Positions 17,294 through 25,815 are shown, counted from the first letter of the stretch. The stretch: DNA of 64,000 nucleotides from Roseovarius nubinhibens ISM (GCF_000152625.1 NZ_CH724156.1:2782602-2846601), one strand, 5' to 3'. Made by a program: numbers and translations. The notes: generated by a model from the sequence alone, not told the origin.

Positions 17294-17577
17294 TGACAGA
17301 CCAGCAGAGTGTGACGCGATCGCTCGAGATCGTGAATGAAAAGGGATTGCATGCGCGGGCTTCGGCGCGGCTGGTCGAGGTGGTCGAAGGGTTTGACGCC
17401 ACGGCAGAAGTGTCCAAGGATGGCCAATCCGCCAGCGGCGACAGTATCATGGGTCTTTTGATGTTGGCAGCCTCGCGCGGAACCACTATTGACGTGCAAA
17501 CCCGTGGCGCGGATGCCGAGGCGCTCGCCGATGCCATTGAAAAGCTTGTCGCTGAGCGCTTTGGCGAAGACATGTAA
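17293..17577 (+). CDS. ptsH: HPr phosphocarrier protein
   Basis: This 94-residue HPr carries the EI-dependent phosphorylation site His20 (KGLHARASARLVE) and the HprK site Ser51 in GDSIMGLLML. It receives phosphate from EI (encoded elsewhere) and passes it to EIIA, while serine phosphorylation by HprK modulates this. The true start is the ATG that shares a base with the EIIA stop; an upstream in-frame extension into EIIA is spurious. Confidence 0.95.
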   Translation: MTDQQSVTRSLEIVNEKGLHARASARLVEVVEGFDATAEVSKDGQSASGDSIMGLLMLAASRGTTIDVQTRGADAEALADAIEKLVAERFGEDM

Positions 17578-17613
17578 AGGATACGTCCGGGACCTGCGGG
17601 CGTAGAGGTGACG

Positions 17614-18516
17614 ATGGGACAGAAACCGGTGACGGAAGACCCCAGTGACAGGGTGCAGGGCGATGCTGCCGCGCCGGTCAACTTTACCAAATATGACCGC
17701 CGTAGCCTCACCTATGCCAACAGTTTCGACAGCCCGCTGACGGCGACGGTGATCCGCACGCTCGAATGGTTCACCGGCAAGCTCAGCATCATCCGCATGA
17801 TCCGCGCCTTTGAAAAGCGTGGCGCGCCCACCGGTCAGCCGTTCTGGCGGGCGGCCTTGGGCACGATGGGGATCGACCTTCTGACGCCGCAGGAAGAGAT
17901 CGACAATATCCCGCTCGAAGGGCCTGTCGTGGTGGTGGCGAACCATCCGCATGGGCTTGTCGATGGGATGATCCTGGCCGATCTCATCGGGCGGCGGCGC
18001 ACGGATTACAAGATCCTGACGCGGGCGCTTTTGACCGGGATCGACGAGGTGGCGGCCTCTTACATGATTTCCGTGCCCTTTCCGCATGAACCCGACGCGC
18101 AGCGCAAATCGGTCGAGATGCGCGCCAAGGCGATGGCCCATCTCAAGGAGGGCGGCGTGATCAGCGTCTTTCCCTCAGGTGTGGTGGCCTCGTCCGACAG
18201 TCTCTTTGGGCCGGTGATCGAGCGCGAATGGAATGTCTTCACCGCGCAGATGATCCGCCGGTCAGGTGCCACGGTGGTGCCGATCTATTTCCCCGGTGAA
18301 AACTCGCGCTGGTATCAGATGGCGAACCGGATTTCCGCCACGCTGCGTCAGAGCCTCTTGCTCCACGAGGTGGTCAAAAGCTGTAACAAGCCGCAAAAGC
18401 CGGTGGTCGGTGCGCCGATCAGCGCCGAGAAGATGCAGCTTCTGGAGAAAGATCCGCGCGGGTTCATGACCTGGCTGCGCGCGCATACCCTGGCGCTGGG
18501 CGAAGCGTCTGACTAA
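17614..18516 (+). CDS. Lysophospholipid / 1-acylglycerol-phosphate acyltransferase-like protein
   Basis: A 300-residue member of the PlsC-like acyltransferase superfamily, probably membrane associated. The active-site region is VVVANHPHGLVDG, in which His and Asp are spaced H-x5-D rather than the usual H-x4-D; a second block is SVFPSGVVASSDSLFG, followed by VVPIYFPGENSRWY. It likely moves an acyl chain to a lyso-lipid, but the acceptor is unknown. The ATG at 17614 has GAGGTG just upstream; a GTG six bases earlier is possible. Confidence 0.78.
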   Translation: MGQKPVTEDPSDRVQGDAAAPVNFTKYDRRSLTYANSFDSPLTATVIRTLEWFTGKLSIIRMIRAFEKRGAPTGQPFWRAALGTMGIDLLTPQEEIDNIPLEGPVVVVANHPHGLVDGMILADLIGRRRTDYKILTRALLTGIDEVAASYMISVPFPHEPDAQRKSVEMRAKAMAHLKEGGVISVFPSGVVASSDSLFGPVIEREWNVFTAQMIRRSGATVVPIYFPGENSRWYQMANRISATLRQSLLLHEVVKSCNKPQKPVVGAPISAEKMQLLEKDPRGFMTWLRAHTLALGEASD

Positions 18517-18532
18517 TCCTCTGGAGAGAGAC

Positions 18533-18904
18533 ATGGATATCAAACGGATTGAAACCGGCCCGCGCATGAGCCAGGCCGTGGTGCATGGCAACACGATTTA
18601 TCTCGCAGGTCAGGTGGGCAAAGTGGGCGACAGCGTCGCCGATCAGACCCGCACCTGCCTGGAGCAGGTTGAGACGCTGCTGAAGGGGCTCAATTCCGAC
18701 CCGACGCGCATCCTGCAGACCACGATCTGGCTCGCCGATATGGCTGATTTCGCCGAGATGAACGAGGTCTGGGACGCTTGGGTGCCGCAGGGCCATACCC
18801 CGGCCCGCGCCTGTGGCGAAGCCAAGCTCGCCCATCCCGGGCTGCTGGTGGAATTCATCGTGATTGCCGCCGTGAACTCCGACCGTCCCGGTCAGGACAA
18901 GTAA
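18533..18904 (+). CDS. RidA family enamine/imine deaminase
   Basis: A 123-residue YjgF/YER057c/UK114 protein. The arginine in TPARACGEAKLAHPG and the glutamate in LLVEFIVIA are the residues that RidA proteins use to bind and deaminate reactive enamine/imine intermediates. It starts at an ATG after ctggagagag. Its closeness to the acyltransferase gene (16 bases) suggests co-transcription. Membership in the RidA core subgroup versus Rid1-7 cannot be settled by eye. Confidence 0.9.
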   Translation: MDIKRIETGPRMSQAVVHGNTIYLAGQVGKVGDSVADQTRTCLEQVETLLKGLNSDPTRILQTTIWLADMADFAEMNEVWDAWVPQGHTPARACGEAKLAHPGLLVEFIVIAAVNSDRPGQDK

Positions 18905-18910
18905 GCGGTT

Positions 18911-18949
18911 TCGCGACCGTTGGATCAGCAGGCGATCCAGCGGTCGCGA
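18911..18949. terminator. Long hairpin between convergent genes, overlapping coding sequence
   Basis: A 16-bp stem (left arm 18911-18926, right arm 18934-18949, one G-U pair) closes a 7-base loop. The right arm and loop are the last codons of the minus-strand SH3-protein gene (stop at 18925-18927). It should stop transcription from both sides, seven bases after the ridA stop. Confidence 0.75.
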
Positions 18950-19371
18950 TACCATGAGACCCAGCCGACAGAGCCATCGCTGACCCGCACGAGGTGCCAA
19001 TTGCCCTCTTGTGCGCCGAGCATTTCAAGCCGCGTGCCCGAGGGCAGTTTATAGAGCCTGCGGCCGCGTTTTGTTGTGGGTTCGGTGCGCAGGGCAAGCC
19101 AGGCGTCGGGCGGGCGCACATCATAGACCACGCAGACCTGCGCGGCGGGTGCTGGTTGGGGTTGCGTCTGCTCGGAGGCCTGAGGCAACGGGCTGGGCGG
19201 TGCCTCTGGCGTGCCGATATTGATCCGCGAGGGCAGGGGCGTCTTGGCGGTCACCGCATCTTCGCAAAGGCCGAGACCCGGGTAGCAATCGTCGGATTGG
19301 GCGAGGGCCGGGGCGGCGGTGAGGCCCAAGCTTAGGGTCAGGGCGAGAGCCAGGACCAGAAGATATTTCAT
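18925..19371 (-). CDS. Secreted SH3-domain protein
   Basis: A 148-residue exported protein: signal peptide MKYLLVLALALTLSLGL with an Ala-rich cleavage region ending ALAQS, a Pro/Ala/Gln-rich linker (about 45-80), then a bacterial SH3 domain (LALRTEPTTKRGRRLYKLPS, GNWHLVRV, VGWVSWYRDRWIAC). Bacterial SH3 domains often bind cell wall or mediate protein contacts in the periplasm. The ATG at 19371 is chosen because of the upstream gaaagag; a TTG at 19386 would overlap the upstream gene. Likely co-transcribed with the metallopeptidase upstream. Confidence 0.82.
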   Translation of the reverse strand: MKYLLVLALALTLSLGLTAAPALAQSDDCYPGLGLCEDAVTAKTPLPSRINIGTPEAPPSPLPQASEQTQPQPAPAAQVCVVYDVRPPDAWLALRTEPTTKRGRRLYKLPSGTRLEMLGAQEGNWHLVRVSDGSVGWVSWYRDRWIAC

Positions 19372-19382
19372 AATGTGCTCTT

Positions 19383-20138
19383 TCAATAGGCCGCGAAAAC
19401 GCTGGTCACAAAGGCTTCGCCTTCGGCGAGGGCCGCGGTGACGTCGTTCTGCGGGTGTTGGAGATAATAGCGAAACCCGGCGCGGAGCGCGACGTGGCGC
19501 TCTTCTGGGGTGCCGTGGTGGCCGATGCTGGTGAAATTATTGTCGCCCAGTTCAAAGATCTTGCGGGCCAATGTTTCGAGGTCCTGCGGCTTGTCGGCGA
19601 ATTTCGTGCCCATGTAATAGCCGGCCATGAAATCGGCGTGCAGTTCGAGGAATTTGACCGTGCCGTGATGGTCCAAGAGCCGACTATAGCGGGCGGGGTC
19701 GGAGAATTGCATGATATGGGCGAACTCATGCGCGATGACGCCCGCCACGATCGAGCCGCCCCAATGCGCCGAGGTCAGATGCTCGGAGAGCAGGTCCATC
19801 TGATAGAGGACGGTGCCATCGGTGCCGGGGGTCTTGGGAAAGATCTCGGGCGTGGCCATCGCGTTCTGGATGCCGTCCGAATAGAGATAGAAGGCGGGCC
19901 GCACGCCGAAAAACGCCGATTGTGCGTGCAGTTCCTGGATCAAGGCGCGGTCGAGCGCCGGGGTGCCTGTGCTCTGCTCGAGCGTGAGACTGTGCAGATC
20001 AAAGCCCGCGTCGCTGCCGCAAAGCACGATGGGGCTCTGCCCGGTGTCCGCCGATGCGGCGCGAGGGGTGAGCGACAGCAGCGCGAGACCAAGGGCCACC
20101 CCGAGGTGCCGTGTGATCTGCGCCGGTGACTGTCGCAT
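19383..20138 (-). CDS. Secreted zincin-type metallopeptidase-like protein
   Basis: A 251-residue exported protein with a signal peptide (basic start, then GVALGLALLSLTPRAASA). It has HEFAH (HExxH zinc motif, in VIAHEFAHIMQF) and a following FLELHADFMAGYYMG that could give the third ligand, the arrangement found in M48-like and related zincins. Substrate unknown. The start follows a strong gggaggga site. It is 11 bases upstream of the SH3-domain protein, so the two may act together in the periplasm. Confidence 0.75.
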   Translation of the reverse strand: MRQSPAQITRHLGVALGLALLSLTPRAASADTGQSPIVLCGSDAGFDLHSLTLEQSTGTPALDRALIQELHAQSAFFGVRPAFYLYSDGIQNAMATPEIFPKTPGTDGTVLYQMDLLSEHLTSAHWGGSIVAGVIAHEFAHIMQFSDPARYSRLLDHHGTVKFLELHADFMAGYYMGTKFADKPQDLETLARKIFELGDNNFTSIGHHGTPEERHVALRAGFRYYLQHPQNDVTAALAEGEAFVTSVFAAY

Positions 20139-20213
20139 TCCGGTCCCTCCCGAGCCGATTGGGGACGGGATCAGTCTAGGCGCGGGGGCGCATATGGCAA
20201 GGTGGATGTGAAA

Positions 20214-20239
20214 AGGGCCGCGAACTGCATCGCGGCCCT
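20214..20239 (-). terminator. Terminator of the pyrimidine ABC/hydrolase operon
   Basis: A perfect 10-bp stem (agggccgcga / tcgcggccct) with a 6-base loop, 26 bases after the substrate-binding protein stop. On the minus strand the stem runs straight into TTTT. Confidence 0.85.
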
Positions 20240-20264
20240 CGGGGCAGATCCTGTCTGCGTCAGA

Positions 20265-21257
20265 TCAGTTGAGCGCCTTGTCGGTGATCATATGGGTCCA
20301 GGCGGCCTCGCCCGGGTGTTGGGTGATCACCGGGTCCGAGCCGCCCGCGAGCAGCGAGTCCACCGTGCGTTCGAAATCGGCCGGGTCGAGCGCGCCGTTC
20401 GAGCCTGCGGTGAGTTTCGCCACCTCGGCCATCATGCGTTTCTGGTGCTCTTCGGTCTGGGCGCCGGTGTTGTCATTGTCGAGCACGATCATCGCCGCCT
20501 CGTCAGGGTTTTCCTCGGCCCATTTCCAGCCCTTCATCGAGGCGCGGACGAAGCGCACCATCTTGTCGACGAATTCCGGATCTTCGAGCTTGTCCTCGAG
20601 CACATAGATGCCGTCCTCGAGCGTGGCGACGCCTTGGTCCTCGTATTTGAAGACGACGAGTTCCTCGGGGGTGAGCCCGGCGTCGATGACCTGCCAATAT
20701 TCATTATAGGTCATGGTCGAGACGCAGGCGGCCTGGTTCTGCAGGAGGGGGTCGACGTTGAACCCCTGTTTGAGCACCGTCACCCCATCGTCGCCGCCAT
20801 CGGTCGAGAGGCCGAGGTGGCTCATCCAGCTCAGGAACGGGTATTCATTGCCGAAGAACCACACGCCGAGCGTCTTGCCGGGGAAGTCCTCGGGGCTGGT
20901 GATGCCGGCGTCCTTGCGGCAGGTGAGCATCATGCCCGAGCTCTTGAAGGGCTGGGCGATGTTTACCAGGGGCAGGCCTTTTTCGCGGCTGGCCAGCGCC
21001 GAGGGCATCCAGTCGAGCACCACATCCGCGCCGCCCCCTGCGAGCACCGAGGTGGGCGCGATGTCCGGCCCGCCGGGCTTGATCGTCACGTTGAGGTCTT
21101 CTTCCTCATAGAAGCCCTGATCCTGGGCCACGTAATAGCCGGCAAACTGGGCCTGGGTCACCCATTTGAGTTGCAGCGTCACATCATCGGCGGCCTGGGC
21201 CATTCCGGCCCAGAGCCCGGCGAGGCCGAGGCTGACGGTTTTGGCGAGCTTGGTCAT
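20265..21257 (-). CDS. ABC transporter substrate-binding protein (NMT1/ThiY type)
   Basis: A 330-residue periplasmic binding protein with signal peptide MTKLAKTVSLGLAGLWAG..AQA. The mature start (DDVTLQLKWVTQAQFAGYYV) and DVVLDWMPSALASREKG are typical of the NMT1/ThiY class that binds pyrimidine-like or sulfonate ligands. In this locus the likely ligand is a pyrimidine base, dihydropyrimidine or ureido compound; this is inferred from the neighbours. It is the last gene of the operon and is followed by a terminator. Confidence 0.87.
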   Translation of the reverse strand: MTKLAKTVSLGLAGLWAGMAQAADDVTLQLKWVTQAQFAGYYVAQDQGFYEEEDLNVTIKPGGPDIAPTSVLAGGGADVVLDWMPSALASREKGLPLVNIAQPFKSSGMMLTCRKDAGITSPEDFPGKTLGVWFFGNEYPFLSWMSHLGLSTDGGDDGVTVLKQGFNVDPLLQNQAACVSTMTYNEYWQVIDAGLTPEELVVFKYEDQGVATLEDGIYVLEDKLEDPEFVDKMVRFVRASMKGWKWAEENPDEAAMIVLDNDNTGAQTEEHQKRMMAEVAKLTAGSNGALDPADFERTVDSLLAGGSDPVITQHPGEAAWTHMITDKALN

Positions 21258-21316
21258 CTGTGTCTCCTTGTTGGGGTTGGTATGGTTTTTATTATTATCT
21301 TATCAGGTTTCGTGCC

Positions 21317-22159
21317 TCAGGCGCGGCGTCGTTGTGACGGGTGCCAGAAGGTGAGCATTTTCTCGAGCATGGCGACCCCGCCATAAAAGGCCGAGCCGAC
21401 CACCGCCGCCACCAGAATTTCGGCCCAGACCATGTCGAGCGCGAGCTGGCCCACCGAGGTGGCGATGCGAAAGCCCATGCCGCGGGTGGGTGAGCCGAAG
21501 AACTCGGCCACGATCGCGCCGATGAGCGCCAGGGTGGTGGCGATCTTGAGCCCGTTGAAGATGAAGGGCAGGGCGGCGGGCAGCCGCAGCTTGAGCAGGG
21601 TTTGCGGATAGCTGGCGGCATAGGTCCGCATCAGATCGCGCTGCATGCTGTCGGTGTCGCGCAGACCTGCCACCGTGTTCACCAGCACCGGAAAGAACAC
21701 CATGACGACGACGACCGCCGCCTTGGACTGCCAGTCAAAGCCGAACCACATGACCAGGATGGGGGCCATGCCGACGATAGGCAGGGCGGCCACGAAATTG
21801 CCCACCGGCAACAGGCCGCGCTGCAAGAAGGGCGAGCGGTCGACGGCGATGCCGGTGAGGATCGCCGCGCCACAGCCCAGCACATAGCCCGTGAGCGCGC
21901 CCTTGACGACGGTCTGCACCAGATCGCCCCAGAGCGTCGGCAGGTTGGCGGCAAAGGTCTGGGCGATGGCGCTCGGCGCCGGGAGCAGCACCGGGTTGAT
22001 TCCGAGGCCGCGCACCATGCCTTCCCAGAGGATGAGCAGCGTCAGGCCAAAGAGCGCGGGCATCACCAGCCCGGCCCAAGGCGCACCGCTGCGGCCGATC
22101 TGGATGTTGATCCACCAGGCCATGAGCCAGAAACCGATTGCGAAGGTCACCCAGATCAT
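21317..22159 (-). CDS. ABC transporter permease (second subunit)
   Basis: A 280-residue integral membrane protein with about six predicted helices and the cytoplasmic EAA-type loop (AASYPQTLLKLRLPAALPFI) that contacts the ATPase. It is of the TauC/SsuC/ThiX permease class. Its ATG overlaps the stop of the first permease gene by four bases. Together the two permeases would form a heterodimeric channel for the ligand captured by the binding protein encoded downstream. Confidence 0.9.
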   Translation of the reverse strand: MIWVTFAIGFWLMAWWINIQIGRSGAPWAGLVMPALFGLTLLILWEGMVRGLGINPVLLPAPSAIAQTFAANLPTLWGDLVQTVVKGALTGYVLGCGAAILTGIAVDRSPFLQRGLLPVGNFVAALPIVGMAPILVMWFGFDWQSKAAVVVVMVFFPVLVNTVAGLRDTDSMQRDLMRTYAASYPQTLLKLRLPAALPFIFNGLKIATTLALIGAIVAEFFGSPTRGMGFRIATSVGQLALDMVWAEILVAAVVGSAFYGGVAMLEKMLTFWHPSQRRRA

Positions 22160-23034
22160 GCGGCCATCCCCATACGTTTGAGCGTGATCCGCTGGATCAG
22201 TCCGATGATCGCCACGAGACCGGCGGCAAGGATCGCAGCGGCGATGAGCGCGCTCCAGATCTGGATGGTCTGACCGTAATAGCTGCCACCCAGCATCCGC
22301 GCGCCGAGACCGCCATCCTGGCTCAGCGACAGCTCTGCCACCACCGCGCCAATGAGGCTCGCCGCGATGCCGACCTTGAGCGAGGCAAAGAGATAGGGGG
22401 CCGAGGCGGGCAGGCGCAGCGCCCAGAAGGTCTGGGCCCGGCTGGCGTTCCAGGTTTTCATCTGGTCCATCTGCATGGCCCCGGGGCTGCGCAGGCCTTT
22501 GACCATGCCGACCACCACCGGGAAGAAGGAGAGATACATCGAGATCACGCCTTTGGCGACCACGTCATCGACCTGGAGCGAGGCCAGCACCACCACGATC
22601 ATCGGCGCGATGGCAATGATCGGCACCGTCTGGCTCGCGATGACCCAGGGCATGACGGACATGTCCATGGTGCGGCTGTGGACGATGCCAATGGCCAGCA
22701 GAATGCCAAGCCCGGTGCCAAAGACAAAGCCCAGAAGCGTCGAGCTCAGCGTGATCCAGCCATGCCAGATGAGCGAACGTTTCGATAGGGCGCGGCCCTG
22801 CTGCACCATGGCGCCAGTGGTGTTCCAGAGCTCTGCCGCCACCTGATGCGGCGCGGGCAGGCGGGGTTTCTTCTGGCTCCAGGTGTCGAGGATGAGCTCG
22901 GATGTGCTGAGCTCGACCCCGGCGCGGCGCGCCTTGTCCTCGGCCCAGGGTTTGTTGAGCCCGATGGACGCGACATACCAGATGGCAAAGATCGCGGCGA
23001 CCACAGAGAGAACCGGCAGGACAGAACGCATCAT
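22156..23034 (-). CDS. ABC transporter permease (first subunit)
   Basis: A 292-residue permease of the same class, with a longer first periplasmic segment after helix 1 (about 25-65) and an EAA-type loop (NASRAQTFWALRLPASAPYL). ATG codons at 23034 and 23031 are equivalent choices. It lies 48 bases after the ATPase gene. Confidence 0.9.
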   Translation of the reverse strand: MMRSVLPVLSVVAAIFAIWYVASIGLNKPWAEDKARRAGVELSTSELILDTWSQKKPRLPAPHQVAAELWNTTGAMVQQGRALSKRSLIWHGWITLSSTLLGFVFGTGLGILLAIGIVHSRTMDMSVMPWVIASQTVPIIAIAPMIVVVLASLQVDDVVAKGVISMYLSFFPVVVGMVKGLRSPGAMQMDQMKTWNASRAQTFWALRLPASAPYLFASLKVGIAASLIGAVVAELSLSQDGGLGARMLGGSYYGQTIQIWSALIAAAILAAGLVAIIGLIQRITLKRMGMAA

Positions 23035-23082
23035 GCCACCCCGCCGCGTGCAAGGGGCCCTTGCCCCGAGGAGAGCCGCCGA

Positions 23083-23862
23083 TCAGCCATCGCCATGCCC
23101 CGCGCGCAGCCCGTCACGGACACGATGGGCGATTTCGATGAATTCCGGCGTGTCGCGGATGTCGAGCGGGCGCTGCCGGGGCAGCGGGCTCTCGATCACA
23201 TCGGTGATCCGTCCGGGACGCGGGCTCATCACCACGATCTTGGTCGAGAGATAGACCGCCTCGGGGATCGAATGGGTGACGAAACAGATGGTCTTGTTGG
23301 TCTTGTCCCAAAGCTGCAGGAGCTGCTCGTTGAGGTGATCGCGCACGATCTCATCCAGCGCGCCAAAGGGTTCGTCCATCAAGAGAATATCGGCGTCAAA
23401 GGCGAGCGCCCGGGCGATGGAGGCGCGTTGCTGCATGCCGCCCGAGAGCTGCCATGGGAATTTCTTCTCGAACCCCGCGAGTTCAACCAGATCGAGCACG
23501 CGTTGCACCCGCGCGTCCTGATCGCTGCGGCCATAGCCCATGATCTCGAGCGGCAGCCGGATATTGCCGCCGATGGTGCGCCACGGGTAGAGCCCTGCGG
23601 CCTGGAACACATAGCCATAGGCGCGGGCGCGGCGGGCCTCTTCGGGGCTCACCCCGTTGACGGTGATCTCGCCACCGGTGGGCTGTTCGAGATCGGCCAT
23701 GCAGCGCAGAAAGGTCGTCTTGCCACAGCCCGAAGGCCCGATGAAAGAGACGAAATCGCCTTTTTCCACCGCGAGCGTCACATCCTTGAGCGCATGCACC
23801 GGGCCATCATTGGTCTCGAAGGTCAGGCTCAGGTTCTGGGCCGATATTACTGGCGCTGTCAC
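23083..23862 (-). CDS. ABC transporter ATPase (TauB/SsuB/ThiZ type)
   Basis: A 259-residue nucleotide-binding subunit: Walker A GPSGCGKTT, Q-loop YVFQAAGLYPW, signature LSGGMQQRASIA, Walker B ILLMDEPFGALD, switch His in VTHSIPEAVYL. It energises the two permeases encoded downstream. Its start overlaps the VOC gene stop by four bases, so translation is coupled. Confidence 0.95.
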   Translation of the reverse strand: MTAPVISAQNLSLTFETNDGPVHALKDVTLAVEKGDFVSFIGPSGCGKTTFLRCMADLEQPTGGEITVNGVSPEEARRARAYGYVFQAAGLYPWRTIGGNIRLPLEIMGYGRSDQDARVQRVLDLVELAGFEKKFPWQLSGGMQQRASIARALAFDADILLMDEPFGALDEIVRDHLNEQLLQLWDKTNKTICFVTHSIPEAVYLSTKIVVMSPRPGRITDVIESPLPRQRPLDIRDTPEFIEIAHRVRDGLRAGHGDG

Positions 23863-24281
23863 GTGTCAAAATCCCATAGTTTGGCTTCGGCGAACTCTAC
23901 CGAGTTTTGCGCGGGGTCGCGCACATATAGCGAGCGGACGCCATTGGGCCAGTGGAAATCGGCCTCTACCGTCACGTCATGCGCCGCGAGATGACGCGCC
24001 CAGGCCTCGGTCTCGCCGGGGCTGATGCGAAAGCAGACATGGCCCGGGCCGCGTGCGCCATGGGGCGGCACCGGGAACTTGCCCTCAGACGGCTCTTCGG
24101 TGGCCTCGGCCACGAAAAGCATGAGCATCGCCGTCTCGGCCCGCATGAAGAGATGCCGGCCCGGCGCGCGCTGATGCTCGCGCAGGCCGACAATGTCGCC
24201 GTAAAACCGCGCGGCGGCGTCGAGATCATCGACATAGAGCGCGGTTTCCAGCACCGCGCCGGGCGGGGTGGGCGCGGCCAT
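23859..24281 (-). CDS. VOC (glyoxalase/bleomycin-resistance) fold protein
   Basis: A 140-residue VOC protein with two beta-alpha-beta-beta-beta modules. Candidate metal ligands are the Glu in AVLETALYVDDL, the His in GPGHVCFRI and the Glu in NSVEFAEAKLWDF, which suggests a metal-dependent enzyme. It is locked into the pyrimidine operon: 4 bases after hydA and overlapping the ATPase gene by 4. No pyrimidine-pathway step is known to need such an enzyme; roles in aldehyde or side-product handling are speculation. Confidence 0.82.
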   Translation of the reverse strand: MAAPTPPGAVLETALYVDDLDAAARFYGDIVGLREHQRAPGRHLFMRAETAMLMLFVAEATEEPSEGKFPVPPHGARGPGHVCFRISPGETEAWARHLAAHDVTVEADFHWPNGVRSLYVRDPAQNSVEFAEAKLWDFDT

Positions 24282-24285
24282 CGGC

Positions 24286-25749
24286 TCAGATCCCCGACGG
24301 AATGTTGAGCGGGTCGCGCTCGATCATCTTGGGCGCGGTGAGCGCCTTCCATTTCGACAGGGCCTGATGCGCCGAGGGGAAGGGCGGGCGCGGCACGAAA
24401 CGGCCACGTCCCGGCTGCGGCTGGCTGTTCTGCCCCCAGCCCCAGATCACCTCGCCCCGGCTCAGGGTAAAGCGGCTGTTGGCGCTGACGGTGAAGCCCT
24501 CAAAGACGTTGTAATCGAGGATCGAGTGGTGATTGCTGGCCGAGATTGTCTTGGTGATCTTGGGATCCCAGACCACGATATCGGCATCGGCCCCTTCGAC
24601 GATCGCGCCCTTCTTGGGATAGATGTTGAGGATCTTGGCGACATTGGTCGAGGTGGCGGCGACGAATTCATTGGGCGTGAGCCGCCCGGTTTCCACGCCG
24701 CGCGTCCAGAGCATCGGCATCCGCTCCTCGACCCCGTTCGAGCCATTGGGAATGATGCGGAAATCCGCCCGCCCGGCGCGCTTTTGCTCGGTGGAAAAGG
24801 CGGCGTGATCGGTGGCCACCACCTGCAAGGACCCGGCCTGCAACCCGGCCCAGAGACTGTCCTGATGATCCTTGGAGCGGAAGGGCGGCGACATCACCCG
24901 CCGCGCTGCGTGATCCCAATCCTTGTTGAAATACTCGCTCTCATCGAGGGTCAGGAACTGGATCAGCGGCTCGCCATAGACCCGCATGCCCTTTTGCCGG
25001 GCGCGCCGGATCGCCTCATGCGCCTGCTCACAGCTCACATGCACGATATAGAGCGGCACGCCTGCGGCATCGGCGATACAGATGGCGCGGTTGGCGGCCT
25101 CGCCCTCGAACTCGGGCGGGCGCGAATAGGCGTGGCCCTCGGGGCCGGTGATGCCCTGGCTGAAATATTTCTCCTGCATCTCGGCCACCAGATCGCCGTT
25201 CTCGGCATGAACCATGGGCAGCGCGCCCAGCTCGGCACAGCGTTTGAACGAGGCGAACATCTCGTCATCCTCGATCATCAACGCGCCCTTGTAGGCCATG
25301 AAATGCTTGAAGGAATTGACGCCCATATCGACGGCATCCTTCATCTCGTTGAAGACGCTCTCGTTCCAGCCGGTGATGGCCATGTGATAGCCGATGTCGG
25401 AACAGATCTGCGGCGCCGATTTGCGGTGCCATTCATTGATCGCGTTCTTGATCGACCCATCGGCGCCGGGCAGGCAGAAATCCACCAGCATCGTGGTGCC
25501 GCCACAGGCCGCGGCCCAAGTGCCGGTTTCAAAGGTCTCGGCGGCGGTGGTGCCCATGAAGGGCATTTCCAGATGGGTGTGCGGATCGATGCCGCCGGGG
25601 ATCACATAGGCGCCCTCGGCGTCGATATACTCATCGCCCTTGAGGTCCTCGCCGATCTGCTTGATCACCTCGCCCTCGATGAGCACATCGGCCTTCCACG
25701 TGCGATCGGCGGTGCAGACCTGCCCGCCCTTGATGACCTTGGTCGTCAT
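24286..25749 (-). CDS. hydA: Dihydropyrimidinase (D-hydantoinase)
   Basis: A 487-residue amidohydrolase that opens 5,6-dihydrouracil or dihydrothymine to N-carbamoyl-beta-alanine or N-carbamoyl-beta-aminoisobutyrate. The metal motif is DPHTHLEMPFMGT, the carboxylated lysine is in VNSFKHFMAYKG, later ligands are in YIVHVSCEQAHEA, and the catalytic Asp is in VATDHAAFS. The ATG at 25749 has a gggagac site; an in-frame extension upstream runs through a repeat-like spacer and is not coding. Second step of the reductive pathway whose first enzyme is encoded by preT-preA. Confidence 0.93.
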   Translation of the reverse strand: MTTKVIKGGQVCTADRTWKADVLIEGEVIKQIGEDLKGDEYIDAEGAYVIPGGIDPHTHLEMPFMGTTAAETFETGTWAAACGGTTMLVDFCLPGADGSIKNAINEWHRKSAPQICSDIGYHMAITGWNESVFNEMKDAVDMGVNSFKHFMAYKGALMIEDDEMFASFKRCAELGALPMVHAENGDLVAEMQEKYFSQGITGPEGHAYSRPPEFEGEAANRAICIADAAGVPLYIVHVSCEQAHEAIRRARQKGMRVYGEPLIQFLTLDESEYFNKDWDHAARRVMSPPFRSKDHQDSLWAGLQAGSLQVVATDHAAFSTEQKRAGRADFRIIPNGSNGVEERMPMLWTRGVETGRLTPNEFVAATSTNVAKILNIYPKKGAIVEGADADIVVWDPKITKTISASNHHSILDYNVFEGFTVSANSRFTLSRGEVIWGWGQNSQPQPGRGRFVPRPPFPSAHQALSKWKALTAPKMIERDPLNIPSGI

Positions 25750-25815
25750 ATCTCGTCTCCCTGTTCGTCCTCCGGCGCGCGGGCCGGTTGGGTCTTGGTT
25801 CCGGGGTAGGGCTTC

